Origin: UBA952 sp044361535 | GTDB taxonomy: Bacteria > Bacteroidota > Bacteroidia > Flavobacteriales_D > Crocinitomicaceae | Direction: 5' to 3' | Length of the DNA stretch: 64,000 nucleotides | Assembly (NCBI GenBank): GCA_044361535.1 | Contig: JBIKIQ010000002.1 | Span: 186,001 to 250,000, forward strand | Shown here: one piece after another, positions 62,302-64,000 of the stretch | How the letters are laid out: every line of letters starts with the position of its first letter | Position numbering within the stretch: the stretch's first letter is position 1 | Notes under the pieces: generated by a model | The model's database searches: none | What the model saw: the letters and a program-made list of their open reading frames with translations, nothing else | Told to the model about the DNA's origin: nothing | Position numbers and translations under genes: made by a program

Positions 62302-63405
62302 ATGAATAATAGAGCAGAGGCAATTTTACTTTTAGAGGATGGCACTTCATTTTCTGGTTATGCGATTGGAAAAATAGGAACTACTTCCGGTGAAATTGCA
62401 TTTAATACAGGAATGACTGGTTATCAGGAGGTTTTTACTGATCCTTCTTATTATGGTCAAGTGTTGATTATGAATACATCCCATATTGGCAATTATGGAG
62501 TGCATCCAGACGAGGTTGAGTCTGATTCAATGAAGATTTCAGGTTTGGTTGTTAAAAAATTTTCCGAAGGATTTTCAAGGGTCTCTGCTTATGAATCTTT
62601 GCAGTCTTACATGGAAATGAATGGAATAGTAGGTATCTCAGATATTGATACTCGGGCATTGGTAAGATACATTAGATCAAAAGGAGCGATGAATTGTATT
62701 ATTTCATCCGAAAATTTAACCTTGGACGAACTTAAAAATAAGTTATATCGAACTCCATCGATGAATGGACTTGAGTTGTCTTCAAAAGTGGCTACCCCTC
62801 ATTCTTATGTTGAAAGTGCCAATAATGCAATGTTTCGCGTTGCTTTATTAGATTTTGGCGTAAAGAAGAATATAATTCGTTGTCTAGTTGAAAGAGGATG
62901 TTTGGTAAAAGTATTTCCGTTGAATGTTTCTTTTGATGAACTTATGGAATTTAATCCTGATGGTTTTATGCTTTCAAATGGGCCAGGAGATCCATCAGCT
63001 ATGCCAAATTCAATTGAATTAGTAAGAAGAATTGTTGAAACAAAAATTCCAGTATTTGGCATTTGTTTGGGACATCAAATTCTTGGTTTGAGCCAAGGTT
63101 TAGCAACAGAAAAAATGTTTAACGGACATAGAGGGATTAATCATCCAATAAAAAACTTAAAAACTGGCAAAGGAGAAATAACCTCTCAAAATCATGGTTT
63201 TGTTATTTCCAAGAGTAGTTTACCAAACAATTCAAACTGTTCTGTTACTCATATTCACTTAAATGATGACACTGTTGCTGGAATCGAATTGAATGATAGA
63301 CCTGTTTTTTCAGTTCAATATCACCCAGAAGCATCAGCAGGTCCGCACGATTCACGTTATTTATTTGATCAATTTATTGCTAACATAATCAAACATAAAA
63401 AATAG
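62302..63405 (+). CDS. carA: Carbamoyl-phosphate synthase small (glutaminase) subunit
   Basis: It hydrolyses glutamine and feeds ammonia to CarB for arginine and pyrimidine synthesis. The N-terminal domain (LLLEDGTSFSGYAIGKIG, NTGMTGYQEVFTDPSYYGQ) is followed by the class I amidotransferase domain with SNGPGDPSAMP, GICLGHQILGLSQG (catalytic Cys) and QYHPEASAGPHDS (His and Glu). The 367-residue length is normal. carB is not next to it; eno follows after one base. Confidence 0.96.
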   Translation: MNNRAEAILLLEDGTSFSGYAIGKIGTTSGEIAFNTGMTGYQEVFTDPSYYGQVLIMNTSHIGNYGVHPDEVESDSMKISGLVVKKFSEGFSRVSAYESLQSYMEMNGIVGISDIDTRALVRYIRSKGAMNCIISSENLTLDELKNKLYRTPSMNGLELSSKVATPHSYVESANNAMFRVALLDFGVKKNIIRCLVERGCLVKVFPLNVSFDELMEFNPDGFMLSNGPGDPSAMPNSIELVRRIVETKIPVFGICLGHQILGLSQGLATEKMFNGHRGINHPIKNLKTGKGEITSQNHGFVISKSSLPNNSNCSVTHIHLNDDTVAGIELNDRPVFSVQYHPEASAGPHDSRYLFDQFIANIIKHKK

Positions 63406-63406
63406 T

Positions 63407-64000
63407 ATGAGCTATATTTCAAAAATACACGCTCGTCAAATTCTAGATTCAAGGGGAAATCCTACTGTAGAAGTTGATGTGCTTACAACAGATGGATTAA
63501 TTGGAAGAGCAGCTGTGCCTTCTGGTGCTTCAACAGGTATACATGAGGCAGTTGAATTAAGAGATAATGATTCATCTCAGTATTTAGGGAAAGGGGTTTT
63601 AACAGCCGTGGCAAATGTTAATTCAAAAATTAATGAGTTGCTTGTAGGAATGGATGTTATGGATCAAAAGGCAATTGATATGGCCTTGTTAAAACTTGAT
63701 GGAACTGAGAATAAATCTCATATCGGCGCTAATGCTATATTAGGCACATCTCTGGCAGTTGCCAGAGCAGCAGCTGATTCATCAAATATGAGTTTGTATA
63801 AATACATCGGAGGTGTAGGAGCGGTTACTTTACCCGTTCCTATGATGAATATTTTAAATGGCGGATCTCATGCTGATAATTTGATTGATATTCAGGAGTT
63901 TATGGTTATGCCTTTTGGGGCAGAAAGTTTTTCTGAAGGATTGAGATGGGGAACGGAAATTTTTCATCACTTGAAATCAGTTTTAAAAAAACAGGGGATG
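63407..64000 (+). CDS. eno: Enolase (3' end outside window)
   Basis: Enolase interconverts 2-phosphoglycerate and phosphoenolpyruvate. The 198 visible codons, with no stop, begin MSYISKIHARQILDSRGNPT, followed by VPSGASTGIHEAVELRD, KSHIGANAILGTSLAVARA and PVPMMNILNGGSHADN, all typical. The gene runs off the right edge, so the C-terminal catalytic barrel is not seen. Its ATG is one base after the carA stop (TAGTATG), suggesting cotranscription. Confidence 0.96.
   Translation, partial: MSYISKIHARQILDSRGNPTVEVDVLTTDGLIGRAAVPSGASTGIHEAVELRDNDSSQYLGKGVLTAVANVNSKINELLVGMDVMDQKAIDMALLKLDGTENKSHIGANAILGTSLAVARAAADSSNMSLYKYIGGVGAVTLPVPMMNILNGGSHADNLIDIQEFMVMPFGAESFSEGLRWGTEIFHHLKSVLKKQGM

Overview
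The window looks like chromosomal DNA from a low-GC Bacteroidota bacterium, most likely a Flavobacteriales (a Crocinitomicaceae/Fluviicola-like lineage is a guess). The evidence is SusC/SusD genes, type IX secretion C-terminal domains, a giant SprB-repeat adhesin with a gliding-motility-type C-terminus, DUF1573 proteins, promoters of the TTTG-N19/20-TAnnTTTG type, near-absence of Shine-Dalgarno sequences, and a zinc-free L36. I see no tRNA, rRNA, IS element, phage gene or CRISPR array. No gene-free stretch is longer than 300 bases.

Positions 1-24283 hold an alpha-glucan (starch/maltodextrin) utilisation locus. A GH31 alpha-glucosidase (cut by the left edge) is followed by susC-susD. A NUDIX-type regulator (minus strand) sits divergently from a five-gene operon: periplasmic GH13 amylase, sugar MFS transporter, beta-phosphoglucomutase, GH65 maltose phosphorylase, and a secreted amylase with a SusE-like module. 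Converging on it is a minus-strand operon: a three-module SusE-like secreted starch-binding protein, a multidomain secreted GH13 enzyme, a CotH-like protein and a SusA-like GH13. A sugar kinase follows, divergent from zwf-pgl-edd-eda-gap, a full Entner-Doudoroff branch ending at glyceraldehyde-3-phosphate dehydrogenase. The inferred route is: starch is cut at the surface, maltodextrins enter through SusCD and are trimmed in the periplasm, maltose enters the cytoplasm, maltose phosphorylase gives glucose plus beta-glucose-1-phosphate, both become glucose-6-phosphate, and the ED enzymes carry this to pyruvate and glyceraldehyde-3-phosphate.

The main new observation is a 15-bp imperfect palindrome, GTGTCA-N3-TGACAC. 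It lies at the susC promoter, between the NUDIX regulator and the amylase operon, at the SusE-like promoter, and (degenerate) between the kinase and zwf. In the first two promoters it overlaps the -33 TTTG box at the same phase. This suggests a NUDIX-family regulator controlling polysaccharide capture and central glycolysis as one regulon.

Positions 30020-36196 encode a ~2058-residue adhesin with about 14 SprB-like modules, including an 857-bp near-identical internal duplication at a 1056-bp offset. Positions 36326-44918 are minus-strand housekeeping genes: hflX, a cytochrome b-like/cytochrome c pair, an MFS transporter, an mtaB-PTPS-folE-BI-1 operon, two DUF1573 proteins, a lipoprotein and def.

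Positions 45192-62197 are the fused str-S10-spc-alpha ribosomal superoperon (rpsL to rplQ) with a well-formed promoter, a strong terminator, and one unusually large, hairpin-rich gap before rpsD. carA and the start of eno close the window.
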